Shown: positions 1 to 7,412, counted from the stretch's first letter. The stretch is DNA of 14,140 bases from JANQLU01 sp964434955 (GCA_964434955.1 CAYSXI010000144.1:1-14140), one strand, 5' to 3'. Notes: a model not told the origin generated them from the sequence alone. Translations and numbers: made by a program.

Positions 1-318
1 TATTCCTCTTTGACTTACTTGAAGCAGCTTCCTGCCGATTCGATCAAAATCGATCAGAGTTTTCTGATGCCGTTGATTGACGAAGTCGACTTCAATTCAC
101 CAGACGCGGATATTGTTCGCGCGATCGTCACGTTGGCCAATAGTTTTCACATGACAACCATTGCTGAAGGCGTTGAGACACAGTTGCAATACGAGTTTCT
201 CAAATCACTCGGGTGCGACTTCGCTCAGGGCTTTTATTTCAATGCACCGATGCCGGCATCCGAGCTCGAAAATCTGATCATGATGCGTCGCATTGCAGGT
301 AACCGCCCGCAAGTCTAG
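1..318 (+). CDS. EAL-domain protein, C-terminal part (probable c-di-GMP phosphodiesterase), 5' end cut by the window
   Basis: The frame is open from base 1 to the TAG at 316-318 and gives 105 residues. The fragment begins inside the EAL segment that usually reads GTGYSSL (YSSLTYL is visible). It continues with LPADSIKIDQSFL, whose KID motif contributes a conserved acidic/lysine pair, then AEGVET with its conserved glutamates, and LGCDFAQGFYF followed by a Pro. These are the last three signature blocks of EAL phosphodiesterases, which hydrolyse cyclic di-GMP to pGpG in the cytoplasm. The protein ends about 20 residues after the domain, so EAL is the C-terminal domain. The ExL signature and any GGDEF, PAS or receiver domain lie upstream of the window, so catalytic competence and input signal cannot be judged. 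The stop lies 2 bp from the stop of the convergent helicase gene. The fold is certain, activity only likely. Confidence 0.93.
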   Translation, partial: YSSLTYLKQLPADSIKIDQSFLMPLIDEVDFNSPDADIVRAIVTLANSFHMTTIAEGVETQLQYEFLKSLGCDFAQGFYFNAPMPASELENLIMMRRIAGNRPQV

Positions 319-320
319 CC

Positions 321-2735
321 TTAGATGTCGGCTTTCTGTTTGCCGTCGTCGAGCCACATGTCGGTACTGTAGGAATCCACTTCCCGACAGGACGTCTCGA
401 GGCGATCCGCGATTTCACCAAGTTCATCTTTCCAGACGCGTTCTTCGATGTCCGGCGGACACAACTGAGCCAACTCATCAATCAGGAGCACCATTCGCAG
501 CAGGTGCCTGAAAATCATTCCTTCCTGCTTTTGCAGCTTCTTGCTCGTAATGTAATTGTTGAAGTTGCCGTCAAATTCGAGGAGTTCGCCGGCGACCCAG
601 CAAGGCCAAACCCGAACGTCATCGACCATCGGAAAGTCATGTTCGAACAGTCGATGAAGTTTGTGCCCGAGCGAAAGGACAAATACCGGTTCATCATCGG
701 ACCAGGAAGATCGTGGCGGTTCGTCCTCATCCACTTGCTTCCCGTAAATTTCTTCCGACGTTGCCAAACCAAGTTTTAGCAACTGGGGGTCCAGACGGGA
801 TTCGGCGAGAGGACCTGCCGGAAGATCTTCAAGCTTTGGAACCCACACGGCTCTTCCCAGGGAACGCGGCAACTCGAGGAGACTTTCGAATGCCTGGATG
901 CGCTCGTTTCGATCGGCGACGCCAAGGTGGTTCATCAGGAAAAGTGCATACAAAGGGTGGACGCCACGAAGCTTTAACAAGTCGGGGAGTTTTTCTGTCG
1001 GTTCCGCGAGCGTCGGGCGGTAGACCTCTTCCTTGTTCTCTTCCGACTTCGAATCGACCGGCGTCTTGCCCTTTTCGGATTGGATTGGGCGACGCTCCGG
1101 TTCAGCGCGCTGCGGATTGCGTTGCCCCAAGTCGAGCACCAATTTGGCCGGTTGCGAATCGGCTCCTTTATCGGGGCTCGATTCTCGGACCTCTTCCTTC
1201 TCGGCCAAGGCCGCGCTTCCCGGTGGTGGCGAAAGCATCACGTAGCCAGCATAGTGCAACGCTTTGAGCATGCGGGTTAGTTGTTTGTGAGCCGTTGTCG
1301 CCGCCTTCTCCGTCAGCAAACGCTTGTCGACAAGTTGTCGGATGGGCTCGATTTCGGGGGAGAGGTCGAGCATGTAAACCAATAGCCGCCAGGGAAAAGC
1401 GCCGCGGCTGGCAAGATTGGCAGAAGACGCATTGACCAGTTGGTCAAATTGACTTTGATTCCAATACTGAAATCCATCTCGCCGCTTGGGTTGTTTCTTT
1501 TTGAGCTGCTTTTTTGCTTTGAGCAATCCTGGATCTTTCGTGTCGGCGGGAATGGAATCAAACTTCTCTTGCCAGCGAAGGATCTTGACGTCGTCTTCGT
1601 GAGGAAGCGCAAAAACGTATCCGCGATCATCAAATTGCGGCCGCCCTGCCCTGCCAAACATTTGATGCGCCGAGCTGGGCTCGATCAATTTCATTTTTCC
1701 CACAGGTCCTTTCAAAAGCGTGGGAAGCACAATACTGCGAGCTGGAAGATTGATGCCCGCAGCAAGTGTCTCGGTGCAGACACAGAAAGAAAGCAGCTTG
1801 TCCTGGAAGAGTTCCTCGACGATTCGGCGGTACTTGGGAAGAACACCCGCGTGGTGAACTCCCACTCCCCGCAGCAGCAGCTGGCGAATCTTGGGCCCAA
1901 CTCCCTCACTAAAATCGAAGTCGGCAAGCCGCGTCGTGATCTGTTTTTGCTGATCGGGTAGAAGGACTTTTTTGCCTTTTAGTAATTCGGCGGTGCTCCA
2001 ACATAGTTCGCGATTGAAACAGAAAATCAGGGCGGGTGTTTTTCTAAGCGTTTCATCCGAATCGACCATGGTTTCGCAGAAGTCGGGCAACAAGGAATCC
2101 GGCTCCCAGTGAAACGAAAGAGGGACTTTTCTCTCATGACCTTCGATCAGTTTCAGTTCTCGCTGGTGTTTGTTTTCAAGCCATCGTGAAAACTCGAAAG
2201 CATTACCGACCGTTGCCGAAAGCAAAAGCGTTTTTACCGATGGTGGCAGAAGGCCCAAGCCAAACTCCCAGACGATTCCGCGGCTTTCATCGTTGAAGCT
2301 ATGGAATTCATCCATCACGACGGCCCAGACATTCTGAAAGTCAAAGGCTTCCGGATGCAATAGACGGTTCAAAAGGATTTCGGCGACAACCACCTGGATC
2401 TTGGCCTCGGGATTGACTTTGCGATTCCCGGTGACGAGCCCGACATCCTCGTCCGAAAATCCCCATCGAACGGCTGATTCCTGCAAATCCCGAAATTTCT
2501 GATCCGTCAAAGCGATCAAAGGCGTCGTGTAGTAGGCCGTTTTCCCCAACCGCAACGCTTCAAAAATCGCGGCTTCGGCAATCAGCGTTTTCCCCGTTCC
2601 TGTCGGAGCGCAAACCATGATCCCCTGTTCTTGCGTAAACCAGGCCAGCAGGGCCTCTTCCTGCACCGGGTAAGGGTCGAATTCGAGCTGATCAAAGTAC
2701 TCGGCGGCAATGTCATCTCTGGTTTCCTGTTTCAT
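321..2735 (-). CDS. Ski2-like DExH-box (superfamily 2) helicase
   Basis: An 804-residue ATP-dependent helicase, probably acting on RNA. From the ATG, motif I APTGTGKT is at about residues 43-50, motif II DEFH at about 142-145, motif III SAT at about 173-175, HHAG at about 293-296, TETLAAGINLPA (motifs IV-V) at about 321-332, and QMFGRAGRPQFD (motif VI) at about 358-369. HHAG, AGINLPA and GRAGR together mark the Ski2/Mtr4/HelY group rather than DEAD-box or RecQ enzymes. A winged-helix/ratchet-like helical region follows to about 505. Next come some 75 residues rich in Glu, Lys, Pro and Ser (about 508-583) that look unstructured, then a C-terminal helical region of unknown type with GVHPLYALF near 592. 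A GTG at 2741 is possible, but an AGG at 2743-2745 sits 7 nt before the ATG at 2735 and only 1 nt before the GTG, so I chose the ATG. RNA decay or ribosomal RNA processing is the family precedent; the substrate here is unknown. Confidence 0.93.
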   Translation of the reverse strand: MKQETRDDIAAEYFDQLEFDPYPVQEEALLAWFTQEQGIMVCAPTGTGKTLIAEAAIFEALRLGKTAYYTTPLIALTDQKFRDLQESAVRWGFSDEDVGLVTGNRKVNPEAKIQVVVAEILLNRLLHPEAFDFQNVWAVVMDEFHSFNDESRGIVWEFGLGLLPPSVKTLLLSATVGNAFEFSRWLENKHQRELKLIEGHERKVPLSFHWEPDSLLPDFCETMVDSDETLRKTPALIFCFNRELCWSTAELLKGKKVLLPDQQKQITTRLADFDFSEGVGPKIRQLLLRGVGVHHAGVLPKYRRIVEELFQDKLLSFCVCTETLAAGINLPARSIVLPTLLKGPVGKMKLIEPSSAHQMFGRAGRPQFDDRGYVFALPHEDDVKILRWQEKFDSIPADTKDPGLLKAKKQLKKKQPKRRDGFQYWNQSQFDQLVNASSANLASRGAFPWRLLVYMLDLSPEIEPIRQLVDKRLLTEKAATTAHKQLTRMLKALHYAGYVMLSPPPGSAALAEKEEVRESSPDKGADSQPAKLVLDLGQRNPQRAEPERRPIQSEKGKTPVDSKSEENKEEVYRPTLAEPTEKLPDLLKLRGVHPLYALFLMNHLGVADRNERIQAFESLLELPRSLGRAVWVPKLEDLPAGPLAESRLDPQLLKLGLATSEEIYGKQVDEDEPPRSSWSDDEPVFVLSLGHKLHRLFEHDFPMVDDVRVWPCWVAGELLEFDGNFNNYITSKKLQKQEGMIFRHLLRMVLLIDELAQLCPPDIEERVWKDELGEIADRLETSCREVDSYSTDMWLDDGKQKADI

Positions 2736-2741
2736 TGCCAC

Positions 2742-3041
2742 GCCTGTCTATCTTCGATGTTGAATTTCAAGTTTCGATTGTTAAGTTTTGACGCCTCTGT
2801 CGAATTTGATCGTTCGATTCGGCGGTTTGAAAAAACGACATGCAAGCGTATCAGTTTTGCACCGCTTTCACCTGATAGCGATCCCAGGCCCTACAGATTA
2901 ACAGGAATGGGATTTGAAAAGCATCGCCAATTGCCGGCATTTTTCCGCGATCCTTCCCTGGCGAGCGATTTAAGGATTTGCGCGAACCATTGGCATTCGG
3001 TTTGCTTAAATAGTCAAGTCAATTGTGTGAAAGGAGTCAAA
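2742..3041. other. Gene-free divergent intergenic region with one imperfect inverted repeat
   Basis: These 300 bases separate the helicase start from the start of the small exported-protein gene and should hold both promoters. I see no convincing -35/-10 pair. The plus-strand frame is open through the whole stretch, but its translation looks like no protein and the good ribosome binding site lies at its end. One inverted repeat stands out: TATCAG at 2849-2854 pairs with CTGATA at 2872-2877, extended by GC pairs (2846-2847 with 2878-2879) across a one-base bulge, around a 17-nt loop. It could be an operator or an RNA hairpin, or chance. Confidence 0.4.
3031..3036 (+). promoter_or_regulatory. 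Strong Shine-Dalgarno site deciding the start of the small exported protein
   Basis: AAGGAG lies 5 nt before the ATG at 3042. It is the best ribosome binding site in the window and fixes the start, although the reading frame stays open for another 400 bases upstream. Confidence 0.8.
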
Positions 3042-3395
3042 ATGAAAAAGTCCCCTCGCAAACTCAGAAGGCGACCACCTTCTTCGTTTGCAACATTGCT
3101 CCGGGCGGTTGTTCTGGAAGGAACCGGAATCATCGTCCTCGTGTTTTTGTTGACGATGTCGCAATCGACCGCGGCCGATTCAACGGAACGATCCAAACGC
3201 CCCTTGCTGGAAAAGATCCGGACCTGGATTACCCCCAATCATTCATTGGACCTGCGGCAAGACGAGTTTGAAGTGCCGCCAATTCAAGAGCCGCAGAATC
3301 AACCCTTGCCGAAAAATCCTTCCCAGGAGTTCCGGCAATTCCGCGTTGAGCGTTACCCGGTGAAGCAAGCGATTGGATATGGAGAAGGCGACTAG
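3042..3395 (+). CDS. Small exported or membrane-anchored protein of unknown function
   Basis: A 117-residue protein that I do not recognise. It starts with a very basic stretch (KKSPRKLRRR), then a hydrophobic segment at about residues 22-39 (VVLEGTGIIVLVFLLTM), then QSTAADS, which could be a signal peptidase site after residue 44 or 45. The tail of about 70 residues is hydrophilic, Pro/Gln-rich and charged (EVPPIQEPQNQPLPKNP), without Cys and without a recognised domain. It should therefore be exported or anchored with its C-terminus outside the cytoplasm. The glutamate at about residue 26 before the hydrophobic core is unusual for a cleaved signal peptide. The start is supported by AAGGAG at 3031-3036. 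The gene is alone: the helicase is divergent upstream and the next gene is convergent. Coding status is well supported by the ribosome binding site and signal-like N-terminus; function is unknown. Confidence 0.72.
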   Translation: MKKSPRKLRRRPPSSFATLLRAVVLEGTGIIVLVFLLTMSQSTAADSTERSKRPLLEKIRTWITPNHSLDLRQDEFEVPPIQEPQNQPLPKNPSQEFRQFRVERYPVKQAIGYGEGD

Positions 3396-3410
3396 GATGT
3401 TCCGGTTTCG

Positions 3411-3478
3411 GCCATTAACCATTCGCCGCCATTAACCAATCGCCGCCATTAACCAATCGCCGCCATTAACCAATCGCC
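3411..3478. repeat. Minisatellite: four 17-bp direct repeats
   Basis: Four head-to-tail copies of the 17-bp unit GCCATTAACCAATCGCC, at 3411-3427, 3428-3444, 3445-3461 and 3462-3478. Units 2-4 are identical and unit 1 differs by one base (ATTCGCC instead of AATCGCC). There are no spacers, so this is not a CRISPR array. The array fills most of the 112-bp gap between two convergent stop codons, so copy number can vary without touching a protein. The near identity points to recent slippage. Confidence 0.95.
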
Positions 3479-3482
3479 GAAT

Positions 3483-3501
3483 GCGCTAGCGCGGCCCCGC
3501 G
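3483..3501. other. GC-rich palindrome and hairpin, possible weak terminator
   Basis: GCGCTAGCGC at 3483-3492 is a perfect 10-bp palindrome. It overlaps a second inverted repeat, CGCG-GCCC-CGCG at 3490-3501. On the plus strand the second one is followed after about 10 nt by a T-rich run, which is the antisense of the poly-lysine C-terminus of the neighbouring minus-strand gene. This could end transcription of the small plus-strand gene, but the T-run is too far away for a textbook intrinsic terminator. Confidence 0.3.
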
Positions 3502-3507
3502 AGCGTA

Positions 3508-5787
3508 TTACTTTTTCTCTTTCTTCTTTTTGTTCAATTCGTCGATCTTCTCATCGAGGAATTCCTTGGAACGTCCGAAATCAATGATCTTGGTCAGAGT
3601 CGCGAAGTCATCGGTCCAGATCGCGTCCTTCATTTTCTCTTTCCAATAGGTCTTGGCAGTATCCCAATCCGTGCTCTGGTCGTAGTCCAACAATAGTTCT
3701 TCAACTTTTGCGTTTTTCGTAACCAGGACCCAAGTGGCTGCGTCGACCATGTTGTCGTCGTCATCATAGTTCTCGATCAAGAAGCTTTTCCATTTGAATT
3801 TCTCAGCCAGGTTGTAACAAATCGGTTCCAGGTTCAAGTAACGATTGGAAATGTGAATTGCCAGGACGCCACCCTTATCCAGATGTTTCAGGTAAAGCTC
3901 GAAACACTCGGTCGTCAGCAAGTGAATCGGGATCGCATCGCTGCTGAATGCGTCGATCGCAAGCACATCAAATTTCTGGGGGCCCGAGTCCTTAAGTTGG
4001 CGTTCCAATTGAATTCGGGCATCACCCAAAATGACATCCTGATTGGCCGGGCATTCATCGAGATAGGAGAAGTGCCGTTTGGCGACTTCAACGACTTGAG
4101 GATTGATCTCGTAGAAAACGACGTTGTCGCCCGATTCGGCCCAAGTCGCGATCGTACCGGTGCCTAAGCCAACCACTCCAATCTTGAGCGACTTTTCATT
4201 TTCGGGCGCGATATTTCGTTGGTGCTGGACCGCGACGCCAACACCGCTGTCAGGACCGTAATAGCTGACCGGATCTCGCGACCAGCGGGAGTCAACGTAC
4301 TGGTTTCCGTGTTTGATTCGGCCGTTGTAAAGGTAACGCGAATGTTCCGTTTCTCCATCGGCGGACCACCAGCTAGTGACTTTCAGTGTGCCATAAGAAT
4401 TGCGTGACCGATGAAGAATCTTTTCTCGTACTGGATCGTCGGTAGCGAGTTCTTCCTCAACAAAAGCTGTACGCAGCGACATGACGCCAAGCGTAAACGC
4501 GGGAATGGCGATCGGAAAAGCGAGAATCAAAGTGACCATGCGAATGGTTCGAGCCCTGGAAATTTGAGCTTCGTTTTTTCCCGAATCCGAGTCGTTGGTG
4601 AAGAATGCTCGATAGCCATAACTGACCAAAAAGACGAGCAGCGAAAACGCGCCACACATGATCAGGGCAATGTAAAACTCGTAGTAACCGACAAACAGCA
4701 ACGGAGCAACGATTACAACAAAGACTCCTCCAAGGGCGCCACCGATCGAAACCATTAGGTAGAACAGTGTCAGGTGGCTCGTGTGGGGCTTGATGGCTGC
4801 CATTTCGCCATGGCACGACATGCAGCATGCCAAGAGAATCGTCGAGTAACCAGCGACCTGCAGCGGTAAGGGAAGTTCGACGCCAGCCCGGATCAACACG
4901 GATGCGAGGAACAGCGAAATCAGCATCAGCGGCAGAAAGATTGGGCGAAGGTAGGCGTAGGGCACCGCGAAACAAACGATAAACGTGATCAGGTAAAGGC
5001 TCAGCGGCAGCACCCAAAGAAAAGGCACGGACGCCACTTCCTGACACATATGATTGGTTGTCGCCAAAAGCATGGCAGAAGGAAACAGCGAGAGGAGTAT
5101 CCAGATCAGGCAAATACCAATGCCGGGTGGATTGGCCTTCGCCTCGGCTTCCACCATTTGAGCTGCCTTGTCGACGACCGTGTCGGGCTGCTGCTCTTCT
5201 TCGGGTTTGGTCCGAAAGGCCTGCCAGCCACTGTAGCTGCAGAGACCTGCGAAAAGAATATATCCCACTGACCAAACCGTCGATTGATCGCCAAGCCGAA
5301 AGTAAGGTTCAACAAGAAATGGGTAACCAAGCAGTGCAAGCAGTGAGCCAAAATTGGAAAGCGCAAAAAGCAGGTAAGTTGGAAAGCTGCGATGGGTCCG
5401 GCTTTGCCAGGCCTGAATCAACGGACCGGTGGTGCTCAACATGAAGAATGGCAAGCCAATGGTGACTGCTAACAGGAATAGAATGGCCCAAGTCGCGTTT
5501 TCGGATCCATCGGGCTTGAACATCTCAGCCGGCTTCACGGGAAGGAAGCACGCGGAAATCGCCAGCAGGACAACATGAACCATCCACTGTTGTTTGGGTT
5601 TCAAAAAACGGATCGAGAGATGCGAATAGCAATAGCCCAACAGGAGAATGATTTGGAAGAACAACATGCAGGTGTTCCAAACCGAAGCCGTGCCGCCAAA
5701 CCAGGGCACGATAAACCGAGCAATAATCGGTTGGACTTGAAACAAAAGAAAGGCACTGAGGAAAATCGTGACCGTGTACCGAAACAT
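3508..5787 (-). CDS. Polytopic membrane protein fused to a spermidine-synthase-like domain
   Basis: A 759-residue fusion. Residues 1 to about 440 contain roughly 13 hydrophobic segments, starting with the family-typical FLSAFLLFQVQPIIAR and including VASVPFLWVLPLSLYL near 251-266. From about 455 a SpeE-like part follows: RNSYGTLKV, NGRIKHGNQ at 488-496, a Rossmann/AdoMet motif GVVGLGTGT at 537-545, the acidic strand end FYEIN at 558-562, DVILGDAR, and DAFSSDAIPIHLLT at 612-625. Canonical spermidine synthases use GGGDG in the first motif; here the Asp is replaced (GLGTG), while an Asp matching the catalytic DP-type Asp is kept (D617). It may therefore be an aminopropyltransferase with altered substrate use, or another methyltransferase-fold enzyme acting at the inner membrane. 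The ATG has AAAGG 8 nt upstream (5796-5800). The C-terminus ends in a Lys-rich NKKKKEKK tail. It is transcribed divergently from an arginine/ornithine catabolic operon. Family call is firm; the reaction is uncertain. Confidence 0.9.
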   Translation of the reverse strand: MFRYTVTIFLSAFLLFQVQPIIARFIVPWFGGTASVWNTCMLFFQIILLLGYCYSHLSIRFLKPKQQWMVHVVLLAISACFLPVKPAEMFKPDGSENATWAILFLLAVTIGLPFFMLSTTGPLIQAWQSRTHRSFPTYLLFALSNFGSLLALLGYPFLVEPYFRLGDQSTVWSVGYILFAGLCSYSGWQAFRTKPEEEQQPDTVVDKAAQMVEAEAKANPPGIGICLIWILLSLFPSAMLLATTNHMCQEVASVPFLWVLPLSLYLITFIVCFAVPYAYLRPIFLPLMLISLFLASVLIRAGVELPLPLQVAGYSTILLACCMSCHGEMAAIKPHTSHLTLFYLMVSIGGALGGVFVVIVAPLLFVGYYEFYIALIMCGAFSLLVFLVSYGYRAFFTNDSDSGKNEAQISRARTIRMVTLILAFPIAIPAFTLGVMSLRTAFVEEELATDDPVREKILHRSRNSYGTLKVTSWWSADGETEHSRYLYNGRIKHGNQYVDSRWSRDPVSYYGPDSGVGVAVQHQRNIAPENEKSLKIGVVGLGTGTIATWAESGDNVVFYEINPQVVEVAKRHFSYLDECPANQDVILGDARIQLERQLKDSGPQKFDVLAIDAFSSDAIPIHLLTTECFELYLKHLDKGGVLAIHISNRYLNLEPICYNLAEKFKWKSFLIENYDDDDNMVDAATWVLVTKNAKVEELLLDYDQSTDWDTAKTYWKEKMKDAIWTDDFATLTKIIDFGRSKEFLDEKIDELNKKKKEKK

Positions 5788-5843
5788 TCAATTTGCCTTT
5801 GCTTTGAGTTTCAAAATTCTTGTTGAGGTTCGCGAGGCCACTT

Positions 5844-5870
5844 CGACCGGCAAGCCAATTCAACCGGTCG
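5844..5870. promoter_or_regulatory. Inverted repeat in divergent control region, candidate operator
   Basis: CGACCGG at 5844-5850 and CCGGTCG at 5864-5870 are perfect 7-bp arms with a 13-bp spacer. The arm centres are 20 bp apart, close to two DNA turns, as expected for a dimeric regulator. It lies about 57 bp upstream of the spermidine-synthase-like start and about 145 bp upstream of the aminotransferase start. No matching known operator is recognised. Confidence 0.35.
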
Positions 5871-5935
5871 TCGGTCGCTTCGGCACCCTGGTCCGGAAGA
5901 AATTATGGCCTAGCGCGGTTTTTGAAAATAGCCCC

Positions 5936-5953
5936 GCCACCTACAATTGTGGC
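5936..5953. promoter_or_regulatory. Inverted repeat around a -10-like TACAAT, candidate operator/promoter of the ast operon
   Basis: GCCAC at 5936-5940 and GTGGC at 5949-5953 flank an 8-bp spacer that contains TACAAT (5942-5947), a fair -10 hexamer for the plus strand. TTGAAA at 5922-5927 resembles a -35 box, but the 14-bp spacing is short. ACAATTGT at 5943-5950 is itself a palindrome. A repressor binding here would cover the promoter of the aminotransferase-astA-astD operon. This is inference from position and symmetry only. Confidence 0.3.
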
Positions 5954-6014
5954 AACGGTTCTGAATAATTGCCGAACCAATCAAACCCAACATTTTGAAC
6001 TATCGGCACCGAAA

Positions 6015-7412
6015 ATGAAAACGGAAACTCGACTGGCAGCGGAACAACTTGCCAATGATCCTCGCGTCGCTCAGGCCAAGCAGCTTTTGCTGGACGCGGT
6101 CCGCGAGCAACAAAGCTCGATCACCGGGATTCGGCCTGCCGATCCGGACCTTGAAAAAACCTATCAGGAGACACTGGATTCCTTCGGTGCGCTGCGAGGC
6201 GGCAATCTCTATTTCCCCTACCTGGGAAGCGGCCTCGGTAACGGGCCCTTTGTCGAGCTTGGAGACGGCTCGGTCAAACTGGATATGATCACGGGGATTG
6301 GAGTCCATGGCTTCGGGCACAGCGATCCAAGATTGATTGAATCCGGAATTGATGCGGCTTTGAACGACACGGTGATGCAGGGCAACTTGCAACAGGGAAT
6401 GAGTAGTGTCGGGCTCGTGGAGTTGTTGGTTGAAACGGCACGCGAAACGGGGGCGGGCATCGAGCATTGCTTTTTGAGTACGAGCGGTGCGATGGCCAAC
6501 GAAAACGCACTGAAAATGGCCTTTCAAAAAAATGCGCCGGCTGATCGCGTTTTGGCCTTCGAACAATGTTTTGCCGGACGAACGCTCGGGCTCGCTCAAG
6601 TCACCGACAAAGCTGCTTACCGGGTTGGGCTACCCAAAACGATCGACGTCGACTTTTTGCCATTCTTCGACCACAACGACCCGGAAGGCAGCACACAGCG
6701 TACGCTGGCCGTTTTGGGTGAACATTTGAAACGATATCCGGGCAAGCATGCGGCTCTTTGGATGGAGTTGATCCAAGGTGAGGGCGGATACTATCCGGGG
6801 CAACGGGAGTTCTTTGTCGCACTGATTGAAAAGGCACGAGAGCATCAAATTGCGATCATTGCGGATGAGGTGCAGACTTTTTGCCGCACGAGTCGTCCTT
6901 ATGCGTTCCAGCATTTTGATTTGGACAAGCTTGTTGACATCGTGACCATTGGGAAGATCTCTCAGGTTTGCGCGACGCTGTTTACCGAAGCCTACAAACC
7001 GAAACCGGGCCTGATCAGTCAAACGTTCACCGGGAGCACCTGGGCCATCCTCGCCGCTCAGACCATTTTGAAGAGCTTGATCGAGGATGGGAATTTCGGA
7101 GCTGACGGCAAGAACATCAAGTTGTTCGCTCATTTCGAAAAGGGACTCAAATCCATTTCCGAGAAATATCCGCAGGCGCTTCAGGGACCTCACGGAATCG
7201 GCGGCATGGTTGCGTTCACGCCGGGCGATGGCAGTCCGGATGCGGCCAAGGAATTTGTTGGGCGAATGTATGATGCGGGGCTGATGTCATTCATGGCCGG
7301 TGCGAATCCATCACGTGTTCGCTTTTTGCTGCCCCTGGGTTGCGTCACGACCGACCACATTGACCTGGCTTTGCAAATCATTGAACAAGTTGCCTCCGAG
7401 TTGAACGGGTAA
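6015..7412 (+). CDS. Class III PLP-dependent aminotransferase, probable succinylornithine transaminase of the AST pathway
   Basis: A 465-residue fold-type I, class III aminotransferase. Visible motifs are STSGAMANENALKMA (155-169, phosphate binding), the PLP-ring Asp D284 in IIADEVQTF, the probable Schiff-base lysine K314 in TIGKISQVCATLF, and FTGSTWA (338-344). It is about 60 residues longer than enterobacterial AstC. The GK-SQVCA block recalls the KTQVCG block of lysine 6-transaminases more than the usual GK-GGG-P of AstC/ArgD. MELIQGEGG also has Leu where EPIQGEGG is usual. Because astA and astD follow directly, the likely reaction is N2-succinylornithine plus 2-oxoglutarate to N-succinylglutamate semialdehyde plus glutamate; a lysine or ornithine 6/5-transaminase is the alternative. 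The frame is open upstream to 5820, but ATG 6015 begins sensible protein; no clear Shine-Dalgarno precedes it, so the start is less certain. First gene of the operon. Confidence 0.87.
   Translation: MKTETRLAAEQLANDPRVAQAKQLLLDAVREQQSSITGIRPADPDLEKTYQETLDSFGALRGGNLYFPYLGSGLGNGPFVELGDGSVKLDMITGIGVHGFGHSDPRLIESGIDAALNDTVMQGNLQQGMSSVGLVELLVETARETGAGIEHCFLSTSGAMANENALKMAFQKNAPADRVLAFEQCFAGRTLGLAQVTDKAAYRVGLPKTIDVDFLPFFDHNDPEGSTQRTLAVLGEHLKRYPGKHAALWMELIQGEGGYYPGQREFFVALIEKAREHQIAIIADEVQTFCRTSRPYAFQHFDLDKLVDIVTIGKISQVCATLFTEAYKPKPGLISQTFTGSTWAILAAQTILKSLIEDGNFGADGKNIKLFAHFEKGLKSISEKYPQALQGPHGIGGMVAFTPGDGSPDAAKEFVGRMYDAGLMSFMAGANPSRVRFLLPLGCVTTDHIDLALQIIEQVASELNG

Noticed and set aside
713..1961. 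Plus-strand frames of 184 and 173 codons opposite the helicase
   Set aside because: Antisense to an intact helicase with all motifs; low-complexity, Arg/Pro-rich translations.
2631..3041. Upstream extension of the small exported-protein gene
   Set aside because: The frame is open, but it would begin inside the helicase gene and lose the N-terminal basic-hydrophobic pattern; the strong AAGGAG before 3042 decides the start.
3411..3478. CRISPR array
   Set aside because: Units are 17 bp, directly adjacent and without spacers, and no cas gene is present.
4457..5275. 272-codon minus-strand frame inside the spermidine-synthase-like gene
   Set aside because: Same strand but another frame of a gene whose own frame gives coherent membrane segments; the translation is rich in Arg, Ser and Trp and looks random.
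5941..5990. ArgR box upstream of the ast-type operon
   Set aside because: TGAATAATT near 5970 resembles half a box, but the second half is missing and no symmetric AT-rich 18-bp site is present.
5820..6014. Upstream extension of the aminotransferase from a TTG codon
   Set aside because: The extra residues do not look like class III aminotransferase N-termini and would cover the promoter region with its inverted repeats.
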